A stretch of 55,358 nucleotides of DNA from Nitrososphaerales archaeon (GTDB lineage: Archaea; Thermoproteota; Nitrososphaeria; Nitrososphaerales; CADDZS01). The stretch is taken from NCBI GenBank assembly GCA_030038075.1, contig JASHPO010000153.1:1-55358 (forward strand), given 5' to 3'. The position numbers and the translations under genes are program-made. Positions within the stretch are counted from its first letter, which is position 1; each line of letters starts with the position of its first letter. This document shows, in pieces, positions 39,471 to 47,282 of the stretch. The notes beneath the pieces were generated by a model. The model had not been told where the DNA came from and did no database searches. It worked only from the letters and a program-made list of their open reading frames with translations.

Positions 39471-40010
39471 GTGAAAAGCAACACGACTATGAAATCGTTT
39501 CGGTTGGACTGCGATCTTGCCACTGCGCTTTCGAGATGTGCAGAAACAAGGCAGTTAACCGAAACCACGCTTGTTTCAAACATTCTGGAAGAGGCGATTA
39601 GATTCGAGCCGTTGGTACAAAATATAGGTGGCCTCGGGCTAAGCAAACCGGTCTTTACGAAAATACTTGCTCAGACAAATCTCGATGGTCTCGAGATTGC
39701 GGCTGCCGAGTGTGCACGAGAAAATGTTCCAGTGATATTTCATTTGCTAGAGCTAGAGAAGACAACGGCCTCTCTGGATTTCTTCCTGAAGAAAATACTC
39801 GAAGGCTGGGGGTGGTTTAAGGCTGATACTAAAATAAAGAACGGAAATTATACGGCTAAGATAGTCCACGATTATGGTCTGATGTGGTCCATATTTCTGA
39901 AATCCTATATGACCGACGCATTTGAATTAGTTATAAAAGAGCGCCCGCAATTCGAAGTGACGGATCGTACCGTAATATTGACGGTTCCGGAAATGCACAC
40001 TCTATCCTGA
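39471..40010 (+). CDS. RHH-type DNA-binding domain plus conserved thaumarchaeal C-terminal domain
   Basis: 179 residues from GTG 39471, or 173 from ATG 39489 (MKSFRLDCDLATALSRCAET). The N-terminal MKSFRLDCDLATALSRCAETRQ...LVSNILEEAIRFE looks like a ribbon-helix-helix unit. The C-terminal region with GWGWFKADTKIKNGNYTAKI and HDYGLMWSIFLKSYM resembles a domain I recall from other thaumarchaeal proteins of unknown role. The TATA box at 39421 supports a start downstream of the track position. Probably a transcription factor; ligand unknown. Confidence 0.6.
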   Translation: MKSNTTMKSFRLDCDLATALSRCAETRQLTETTLVSNILEEAIRFEPLVQNIGGLGLSKPVFTKILAQTNLDGLEIAAAECARENVPVIFHLLELEKTTASLDFFLKKILEGWGWFKADTKIKNGNYTAKIVHDYGLMWSIFLKSYMTDAFELVIKERPQFEVTDRTVILTVPEMHTLS

Positions 40011-40084
40011 GAACTGTTTTCAACGATACGAGCGGAAGGATAAATCGCTCATGCTTCGTTCAATCCGAATCAATATTCCTACGG

Positions 40085-41329
40085 ATGACAAGTATTGCAA
40101 TCAACAACGTAATACATAGTCCTGCTTTGTATTACCCAATTTTAAATAATTGTTTACGCTACGCTCTGCGTGCCTTGAACAAGATCATTTTGTCCACAAT
40201 CATGATCGTAACTCTCCTAGCTTCTGGTTCCTCTTATTTACTCTCGTCAAATGCTTACGCTGCTTCAACCACCTCCCAAGGTTGCACAGTTGTGTCAATA
40301 GATAATCAGATTCAACTACAAAAGTCCGATTTCTCGGCCGTGCCCGCCTATCCACTTGCGGAATCGTCTAGCGCATATCTAAGTTTGTTACAGAATAGCT
40401 CTGTACAGTCTATAGGCGCAACCGGAATATGGAAGTTTGACATGAATACTTGTTCTGCCAGCTTAGCATCGATAAATGTAGTCTTTTCGTTTGTGAGCTC
40501 CACTGGTGTAAATCAATACCTTTACGTCGGAGAGAATGCGAATGCCAGCCAGGTATTGGGCTCTACACTTCAGACTGCAGTAGGAGCTACAAATAGTGTG
40601 ACTTGGTCCGGATATGAATACTATGTGTCGAGCGGCGTGAATTATGTCGAAGCAGATTGGGGCCTTCCGTCTGCTTCCGCTCCTTCGACAGGGTGCTCAA
40701 CAAATAATGAATGCATCCTACTTGATTGGACTGGTGGGTCTATAGGAGCAGGCGGAGCGAGTGGATTGGCTCAGGGTGGGTCTGGAGACACTGTAGTTTG
40801 TCCCAGCTCGAGCTGTACGAGCTACTATACAGACTACTTTGCATGGTACGAGTTCTACGGTGTTTCGTGTGGCCAACCTGGCTGTGGTGTCTCTGGGCTA
40901 GTTAATTGTACAGCTAATCAATTCATGACTGTTTCATCAGGCGACGATATCGAGAACTATATTGACTACACTCCTTCCAACAGTACAATGAATGAGTATG
41001 TTAATGATTTGACAGACGGATACTCTTGTACAAACCTAATTTACATCCATGACGGAGCTGTTACAATGAACCAGCCATATTACGGGCAATTTATCGCCGA
41101 AAGACCAGAAATAGGCACTTCTGGGAGCTACTATTCTCTACCGGATTTCCAAACTACAGTTATAGCGGACGCTTACGTGGACGGCTCACAAATAAACAAC
41201 CTGAGTCCTTCTTCTACATACAACATGGTAAATAGTGGTAATACCAACATCAATCTCGGCTCGGTGAATTACAATACGTACATAGGTGCGTACTTCGACG
41301 AGACTTGGAGCACAAGCTCCGGAACCTGA
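40085..41329 (+). CDS. Secreted G1-family (eqolisin) glutamic peptidase
   Basis: 414 residues. A signal/anchor segment around residues 30-58 (NKIILSTIMIVTLLASGSSY) ends in NAYAAS, a likely cleavage site; a TTG near 40174 would start just before it. The rest follows the G1 fold: YVEADWGLPSAS, DWTGGSIGAGGASGLAQGGSG with the candidate catalytic Gln, YFAWYEFYG, MTVSSGDDIENYID, and YYGQFIAERPEIGTSG with the candidate catalytic Glu, then LPDFQTTVIADAYV. Eqolisins work at acidic pH and were first known from fungi. An extracellular acid protease fits an acidic habitat. Assignment is from motif recall without a search. Confidence 0.82.
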   Translation: MTSIAINNVIHSPALYYPILNNCLRYALRALNKIILSTIMIVTLLASGSSYLLSSNAYAASTTSQGCTVVSIDNQIQLQKSDFSAVPAYPLAESSSAYLSLLQNSSVQSIGATGIWKFDMNTCSASLASINVVFSFVSSTGVNQYLYVGENANASQVLGSTLQTAVGATNSVTWSGYEYYVSSGVNYVEADWGLPSASAPSTGCSTNNECILLDWTGGSIGAGGASGLAQGGSGDTVVCPSSSCTSYYTDYFAWYEFYGVSCGQPGCGVSGLVNCTANQFMTVSSGDDIENYIDYTPSNSTMNEYVNDLTDGYSCTNLIYIHDGAVTMNQPYYGQFIAERPEIGTSGSYYSLPDFQTTVIADAYVDGSQINNLSPSSTYNMVNSGNTNINLGSVNYNTYIGAYFDETWSTSSGT

Positions 41330-41444
41330 TTTTTCTATTAGGTGAGATAACTATCAATATAAGCTCCGAAAGGACCTTACCGTAGGCTTCAGAGGAGAAA
41401 CTTTTTTCATCGGGATAGAATCTCGAAAACGGGGAAGATAGAGG

Positions 41445-42257
41445 ATGAGGAAGACTCCCTACTACGCGCTTATTCTCCTAGTCCTAGTTATCGCTGCAAC
41501 AGTAGCGGCTGTAGAAATTAGTTACGGGACGGCCACCAGCGCCGTTTCCTCATCTTTATCTTCGTCGTCAACAACGACGATGAGCGAAAGTTCCTTCACG
41601 AGCATCTCTGGCACATCGTACAGCTCTCAGACTTCCTTAGCTGGTGCAAACGTAAGTGACTGCAACCAGACTGAGACGCAGGTCCTTTCAGATTTCGGCG
41701 ACTTCGCCAGCGTTCCTTCCAGTATTCTGAGTACCTTTGACCCGCTGCATTCCTGTCAATCAGTCACAAATCTGGGTTACCTTGTTTATCCAGTGATCTT
41801 AATGAACATAAATGCAACTGGTTACATACGAGCGCTTTATTCACAGATTCTATCAAATTACCCCACAAACACTTCCTATCCGCAAGTGTATGAACTTCCC
41901 TACCTTGAGGCCACGAACGCAACTATTTTCACCGCCGCGCTCCCATTTAACTTGTCCAGTTCCTTCGAGATCACTAATGCAACGCTTGTCTGGAAGGACA
42001 ATACCACCATCGAATACCAGTACACTGTAAGGTCACTTGCAAATTCCACTGGCTACTACATGTTTACACTTCCAGGCGCTTGCGGAATCTTTGAAACTCC
42101 ATTTGTTGTAGGGATCAAGAACACTTCCCTTAGCGGAAATTATCTCGATGAATTGGGTTATCAGGGCCTTGTTCTCTGCGGGGCAAGTATGCCGGGAATC
42201 ATAGTCGGAGTGAGTAACATGAGCGTCTCGTACGTTCTACTTCCCGAATGGGAGTAA
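41445..42257 (+). CDS. Secreted or membrane-anchored protein of unknown function
   Basis: 270 residues. An N-terminal signal anchor (YYALILLVLVIAATVAAVEI, about 6-25) leads into a Ser/Thr-rich linker (SSSLSSSSTTTMSESSFTSI), then a 200-residue domain rich in Asn glycosylation sequons with four Cys (DCNQTETQ, HSCQSV, GACGIF, VLCGAS). It may form disulfides outside the cell. The fold is not recognised. It follows the G1 peptidase by 115 bp. Confidence 0.65.
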   Translation: MRKTPYYALILLVLVIAATVAAVEISYGTATSAVSSSLSSSSTTTMSESSFTSISGTSYSSQTSLAGANVSDCNQTETQVLSDFGDFASVPSSILSTFDPLHSCQSVTNLGYLVYPVILMNINATGYIRALYSQILSNYPTNTSYPQVYELPYLEATNATIFTAALPFNLSSSFEITNATLVWKDNTTIEYQYTVRSLANSTGYYMFTLPGACGIFETPFVVGIKNTSLSGNYLDELGYQGLVLCGASMPGIIVGVSNMSVSYVLLPEWE

Positions 42258-42359
42258 TAAAATCCTCCACGATCAATTACTTCACCGTAAGGCAGCAATG
42301 CTAGCACACTACGGAAGCATTTGCACTTGGATACAAAGGAAAAAAGGAAAATACTCCCA

Positions 42360-43002
42360 TCAGTGTTGAAAGGGACGCCTCTGGGATAAGCATGCCGCCA
42401 TAGCTGCCAAAAACCAGGATAGTGATAGTTCTTTACTGGGCCAATAAGGACCAGTCGTAAGTTTCGCCGGAAAGTCGAGATCGAAATGGGTAGTTAATCT
42501 GGAAGACCGCGCGGATCGAGAAAGAATTATTTTCGGAACCCTATCGTACTCGTAATCCGGGATTAGGCTTCCATAGACGAGCAGCTCGGCTAGCGCATCC
42601 CTATGAAACCACTTTTTCAAGTAGCTAGAGGACTCGCCTTCCTCAACTGTCTGGCCCAACACGAGATTTTCGGACAAGATTGTAAATGTCTTCGAAATAA
42701 TATCTCTGATTTCCCTTGACAGTTTTGGAAGGTCGTAATGGTCCGTCTTTACTCTAGTTAATAAGCAGTTGAACGAACTTATGTTGCAACTAATCGAGGC
42801 GATTTCGAGCGAGTTTGCCTCGACAAGAGTAGTACCCGATCCGCTAAAAAGGATCACAAACTATTCTTGGGTTAAATTTTCTCAGGAAGATTTCAACCAT
42901 TTGAGGAACATGCTTTCCAAGATACGGATGAAGTCGATGTACATGCTTTGTTCGTGGGTAATCGGGAAGATCTCTTTCAAGCCAGTTAAGGTCAAGTTTC
43001 TC
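42360..43002 (-). pseudogene. DNA modification methyltransferase remnant with homopolymer frameshift
   Basis: The track ORF begins at LFSGSGTTLVEANSLEIASI and includes SSFNCLLTRVKTDHYDLPKL and a central ILSRSARSSRLTTHFDLDFP. Upstream, in the other frame, HPYLGKHVPQMVEIFLRKFN then PRIVCDPF leads straight into SGSGTT. One extra base in the A5/T5 run at 42846-42850 separates DPF from SGSGTT, the SAM-binding motif I of N6/N4 DNA methylases. Upstream is a stop at 43003-43005 and the C-terminus is aberrant after GPYW. The enzyme once methylated DNA, perhaps in a restriction or regulatory system. No restriction gene is seen. Confidence 0.75.
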
Positions 43003-43081
43003 TCATGGAGTAGAAGGATTAATCCAACTAAAGTCACCTAGACCGTACCGGCTCCATTTAGTTAAGCCTGTTAGTGACCGA

Positions 43082-43096
43082 TCGGCCTAAGGCCGA
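43082..43096. repeat. Short dyad TCGGCC-TAA-GGCCGA before the transposase relic
   Basis: Perfect 6-bp arms around TAA, 29 bp before the transposase relic. It may be part of an IS end or a terminator. No matching copy was found on the far side. Confidence 0.3.
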
Positions 43097-43124
43097 GAGC
43101 TCGCCTTCCTTCGCTTGTGATTAA

Positions 43125-43545
43125 GTGTTCGAAAGAAAGCGGACTCCATACGAGATAATCTATTACGCAGTATATCTCGCTTTTCAGGGACTCTCGTTTG
43201 AGAAGTGTGCCAAGGCTATAGAACCACTCATCAAAAGGACTCCCAAAGCAGTATGGGATTGGTCGCAGGCGCTCGGTCAAGACAAGGGCATTTCGAAAAT
43301 ATTCAGATTGGGCGAGAAAGGATCAAAATATCTGAAATCGACTAGACAGAGATTACGATTGCAGGAGCTAAAGCTTGGTTCTTACTGGACTGGCATACGA
43401 ACCGTTCGAGCAGAGAATTCTCGGGTTATATTTCACATGGCAACCAAACAGCATAGCGGTGGAGATGTTCCTCAAACAGCTCAAGAAAATGTATGGCAAG
43501 CACGCTCGCCTTGCATCCATCATAGCGAAAGTCAGTTTGTCGTGA
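43125..43545 (+). pseudogene. IS6-like archaeal transposase relic
   Basis: The first 45 codons read RKRTPYEIIYYAVYLAFQGL, SFEKCAKAIEPLIKRTPKAV, an N-terminal pattern of archaeal IS6-type (ISC774-like) transposases. The later part is in other frames: WFLLDWHTNRSS in one, then NSIAVEMFLKQLKKMYGKHA in another, which match the catalytic-core region of the same family. Several shifts and a missing end show decay. The relic runs into the following secreted-protein pseudogene without a clean boundary. Confidence 0.6.
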
Positions 43546-44262
43546 CAAAAGAAAGCAATGGCACGTTCGTAATAACTCCTATGAGTGGTTTAGGAAGGGA
43601 ATCACAGATTCCCGAGTGTTTGCCGAACAGTGCGACTTCGGGCAGCCTTACTCCAGGCTCCAACATAAACCCATTGACGGCTTCCGATTGGTTGTATGGC
43701 GTTACTGATTTGGACAGTACATCGGGTATCATCGGCGCCTATTTGACATATGATAGCGGCGGGACCTATCCGAACACTAATACAACTTTGTCCCTTTGGT
43801 TAGGGGTGACCACGGATACAGGCTACTTCAAGTGGACGCCGCGTGGGGAGGTGTAAACTGTGGAGATACAGCTACTTCGGCACCAATTTTCTCCTACGGT
43901 TACGGGTCCTCGCTTTCAAATTGTCCAGTTGGAACCGCAACAGAGGGAGACCAATATGAGTTAGACATTGCGTACGATTATGTTTGGACATTAGAGTGGT
44001 ACGTGCTAATTTGGGATGAATCGACCAATAGTTACTTCATGAATCCTGTTTATTTGTCATCGGCAACGGGTACATATACGTCCGGAGGAGCTTTCGGCGT
44101 GGTTATGGAAGGATAAACTGGCCAAGCAACGCAAATGCAACAAATTACATTCCAGATGGATCGCAATCTGTTTCCCTTCTTCAGTACTTTACAAGCAGTA
44201 GCTACTACGATTGGGTCAACTGGGGGTATTGTGAAAGCACGAGTTGCCCTACAATTACTTGA
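43546..44262 (+). pseudogene. Decayed secreted protein, possibly G1-peptidase-related
   Basis: Three frames together give one extracellular-type protein: ASDWLYGVTDLDSTSGIIGA then TNTTLSLWLGVTTDTGY, next LLQVDAAWGGVNCGDTATSA with YELDIAYDYVWTLEWYVLIW and GAFGVVMEG, then INWPSNANATNYIPDGSQSV ending TSCPTIT. At least two frameshifts are needed. The W-L-G, L-L-Q-V and V-V-M-E-G positions echo the W-x-G / Q / E layout of eqolisins, so it may be a second, dead member. The N-terminus has been replaced by the transposase relic. Confidence 0.5.
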
Positions 44263-44757
44263 AGAACACTAACCTCATGTGAAAAATTCCAAGTCTTCGT
44301 ATCCTCAGCGAGGGTCGAAGACATTCAAAGTATCCTCCATCCTTTTGTCAAACTCGGATGGTGACACTTCGATCGAAGTGCCGCTTTCCCAGAACATACC
44401 ATAACGTTGACGTCACTTCTGCATAGCTTGAATTCACAAAACTCAGACTGAAATTCTGAATGTTAAGAACTAGGATTAACAGAAAAGAAGGCCTTCCAAA
44501 ATGATGCTATGCTGTTAGTTTCCCCAATAAGCTCATTCACATCCGGTTTCACGTGTAGTAGCACTTCCAGCGGGTTCAACGGTTTCACGGAGGAAACAAA
44601 TAACCTCAACTTGGGGTCGTCGTGTTCTTACACGTCGACCAGATCGTGCTCCTTCTCCGAAAGTTAGCTTGGGAAACGAGAGAGCGGGCGCCTTGACATT
44701 TTCATATAAAGAACCAGTTTGGTAGATCTGGAATTGAACAGGATCGGATTTCTCTGA
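44263..44757. other. Gene-poor gap, no supported gene
   Basis: The only ORF of note is a 52-codon Ser/Thr/Cys-rich reading frame from ATG 44509 to a stop at 44665-44667. It could be the fossil end of a secreted protein but has no supporting feature. TATA-like CATATAAAG at about 44702-44710 is a possible promoter for the next gene. Confidence 0.4.
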
Positions 44758-44781
44758 TTGCAGTACAAATTTTTATTAAAA

Positions 44782-45501
44782 ATGAAGCCAAGACAATCCT
44801 TTACGAACATTCACCTCGCCATAAGTGAAAAACACCTAGCCCTGAGCACGGTTCTGTTGGTGCTGGTAATTTCAGTCATGGTCATAGCAGCTGCTGGTGT
44901 TTTAATTTACACGGTTACCCACCTTCAAGCGCAGAACTTGTCATCCTCATCTAAGACAGAGGATCAGGAAACTATCGCCCAGACAACCAATTCCACACTC
45001 GGTCTTGAATTCTCGCTTTCGATAAATACCACTATCATCAATTATGGAAATTCGATTTCGATTACGATGGAGCTTCAAAACGTGTTTTCAACACTTAACT
45101 CTGTCAACGCTTCCTTTGACTGGACTCCCTCCATCTTGAGTGTCCAGCCCTGCCGATATTTTGACAACTACGTGGTTTTCACAGGGGACTACGACATTGC
45201 AAACCTTTCACTCGTTGGAGAACCACTGATAGTCAGTGGCATACCTCCACCAAGCTGTCCTGCCTTCGACTTGCAACAGCTGTTAATTCAGCCACACAGC
45301 ACTAACGCGACAGCGATTCCTTCCTACCTTGACGCACAATTGGCGCTTGAACTTTCGAGCTCTATCAACGGATACTATTCAAAAATAGCAGTAGATGATG
45401 ATCAATATACTCTGTTCCCTGTCGGCGTCTACACAATATTAGCGGGCGATGAGTGGGGGCAGAGCGTACTGCTTCACTTTGAGGTAGTTCAACCTGGTTA
45501 G
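44782..45501 (+). CDS. Membrane-anchored extracellular protein of unknown function
   Basis: 239 residues from ATG 44782 (MKPRQSFTNIHLAISEKHLA); the track uses a TTG eight codons earlier. One N-terminal helix (LSTVLLVLVISVMVIAAAGV, about 23-45) and a 190-residue outside domain with Asn sequons (NTTIINYGNSISITMELQNV), an Ig/CARDB-like beta pattern, and two Cys (QPCRYF, PPSCPAF). Similar beta-rich anchored proteins are common on archaeal surfaces. Function unknown. Confidence 0.65.
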   Translation: MKPRQSFTNIHLAISEKHLALSTVLLVLVISVMVIAAAGVLIYTVTHLQAQNLSSSSKTEDQETIAQTTNSTLGLEFSLSINTTIINYGNSISITMELQNVFSTLNSVNASFDWTPSILSVQPCRYFDNYVVFTGDYDIANLSLVGEPLIVSGIPPPSCPAFDLQQLLIQPHSTNATAIPSYLDAQLALELSSSINGYYSKIAVDDDQYTLFPVGVYTILAGDEWGQSVLLHFEVVQPG

Positions 45502-45946
45502 CAATTTTATGCACAAAATGGTTTGTAACAAAACAAGCACGAATTGAAGAAAGAGTGTAACATTCAGAGGAAAAAAGACTGAAACTGAAGCAAAAATTCA
45601 GTCAATATGAATTTTAATTGAGGTGCGTTTCTAGAAGAATCTCTGGCCATAACATGAGATTGCAAGAAAAGTAAGGAGAAAAAAATGCCGTATCGCTGAT
45701 CCATCCCCTCATGGTCTTCATAGCAGACTAGGATGACAAAATAGGTAGCTCTACACTTGCTTCAGATAAACAAAGCATATAGAAGCGAGCCGATCGAAGA
45801 CAGGATCGTAATAGAACATGTGGTAGATTGCATTGCGTTTGCGCATTTACCCGTGATTCATGCAGCTGCGCAAGCTTGAAAATTGATGGTACTTCCTCTT
45901 TTTTTCGACGACCCGGGACTCGTTTTGCATTGGTCTTATACTCAAA

Positions 45947-45971
45947 TTAGCATAAATCCCACCGGCGGCCC
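45947..45971 (+). repeat. tRNA-His relic: D-arm octamer joined to the 3' end
   Basis: TTAGCATA (tRNA-His D-arm 3' side) is directly followed by AAATCCCACCGGCGGCCC, identical over 18 bp to the tRNA 3' end. The middle of the gene is missing. A T7 run follows, which would be a natural terminator for the original tRNA gene. Confidence 0.7.
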
Positions 45972-45973
45972 TC

Positions 45974-45980
45974 TTTTTTT
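45974..45980 (+). terminator. Oligo-T run after the tRNA-His relic
   Basis: Seven T residues begin three bases after the relic's acceptor end. The intact tRNA at 35.9 kb has no such run just after it, which suggests the terminator was separated from it by insertion. Confidence 0.45.
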
Positions 45981-46255
45981 GGGCTTTAACGGTGATCCGT
46001 TACGTTATTATTATCGTTGATGACGAGTTGATGGACACGCGCGAGCAACCGAAGAGATAACAGTACCAGGAATGTCACGCGAATTAATGAAATCGAGATC
46101 AGGTAACGCTTTTGCTAGAAGCTCTGCAACCGCATTGCAATGCCATTACAACTCGCTAAAAATTTTGAAACTCGCAGATGCAATTAGGACAATCAAGAGG
46201 ATTTTGTTGGTTACCATTAAAAGAGACGCAAAGTCCTGAGTCCTTCAGAATTATC

Positions 46256-47184
46256 GTGAATCAAAGAACAATTGTAACAGCATTAACTGTGACCCTGTTG
46301 TTCATCAGCTTTGTTCCCCGTTGCGATATACGTAGCTGTCCCCAAAGTCGTTGCTGCATCGGTCAGCAGTAATTGCTCTAGCCCAACGGTTCCGACAGGT
46401 ACTCCGCCTACCTTGAATTCTACATTTACTCTTACTGTGATAGGCGCAACCGGCAGGACGGTAACTTACAATCAGAGTTCGATCTTGTCACTAGCTACCT
46501 GCACGTCATACGGTGGTTTTGCTCACGGTACGCCAAAGTTTTCGGATGACTACGGAAATTACACAGGTGTTCCCGTGCTGACATTGGTTAACCTCGTGGG
46601 TGGAATAACGCCAGGTGAGACTGTAACAGCGACCTCTGGCACAGATAATTATCAGACCGTTTACAACTATACCGAAGTCGCTAACGGTACCGGATAGGGA
46701 TCCGAATATACCGCGACCGCTTCCTTACAGTGTAACTGCTCCGGTTCCAATGTATCTAGTTCTAGCGTACCTGTGGAATAACAGTGCCATAGGCGCATAC
46801 TCTTGCACGTCGGGCACTCCACCCTGTCCCAACGGGCCTGAAACCTCTGGAACAGGGCTTCTTAGGACTGTGACAATAAGTTCTACTGCCGGATACCTGA
46901 TCGCTGCCGGCGCACCGTGGAACAAGGCTGTAGCTACGGTTCAGGTGAATTCGACTGATTCGACGACAAACTCAACCTCAACATCATCAGTAACTGCATC
47001 GTCCTTGACTTCATCATCGGCTTCGCCGACAAGCACTACTTCCGTCGTTGCCACTACAACATCATCGTCCTCTAAAAGTGCAATAGCGCTGACGGCCGGT
47101 TACCTGCTTGTTGTGGCAACCTCGCTCGTAGTAATAGTCGGGGCAGGGCTAGCTTACCTTGTAATTCGGCGCAAGTTCTCCTAG
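46256..47184 (+). pseudogene. Surface protein with molybdopterin-oxidoreductase-like fold, two frameshifts
   Basis: Three frames join into one protein of about 310 residues. A GTG at 46256 gives a signal (NQRTIVTALTVTLLFISFVP); a shift in the C4 run near 46317 leads to VAIYVAVPKVVAASV. The domain then reads FTLTVIGATGRTVTYNQSSI, DYGNYTGVPVLTLVNLVGGI, and stops after ANGTG. The next frame continues IPRPLPYSVTAPVPMYLVLA, GYLIAAGAPWNKAVATVQV, a Ser/Thr stalk and a C-terminal anchor (LVVIVGAGLAYLVIRRKFS). The G-NYTGVPV-L...GG pattern is that of stand-alone oxidoreductase molybdopterin-binding-like surface domains. A stop plus a shift at the second joint argue for real decay. Confidence 0.7.
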
Positions 47185-47282
47185 CAAGCGACCTCGGCAG
47201 ATCTAGAAGATATCTAGCTGCGCTCGCCGCAGAATTGAAGACCAGCCGATGCGATTTGCGACGGAGGCCGGCCGAACGCATC

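Larger units (their letters stand above)
35953..45971. mobile_element. About 10-kb accessory island anchored at tRNA-His
   Basis: The last 18 bases of the tRNA-His segment (AAATCCCACCGGCGGCCC, 35953-35970) recur at 45954-45971, where they are followed by CTCTTTTTTT, as a displaced original tRNA end with its terminator would be. Between the two copies coding density is low and remnants of an integrase, two transposases and a methyltransferase occur beside VapBC and secreted proteins. The boundary assignment is inference. Confidence 0.55.
45502..46255. other. Non-coding gap ending the island
   Basis: No ORF is supported. It contains the tRNA-His relic (45947-45971) followed by an oligo-T run at 45974-45980. 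The rest is AT-rich and unremarkable apart from a T-rich CTCTTTTTTTCG at about 45896-45907. Confidence 0.5.

Noticed and set aside
42769-43041. Plus-strand 90-codon ORF
   Set aside because: Antisense shadow of the methyltransferase fragment.
44509-44667. 52-codon Ser/Cys-rich ORF
   Set aside because: No promoter, family or conserved motif; kept only as a remark on the gap.
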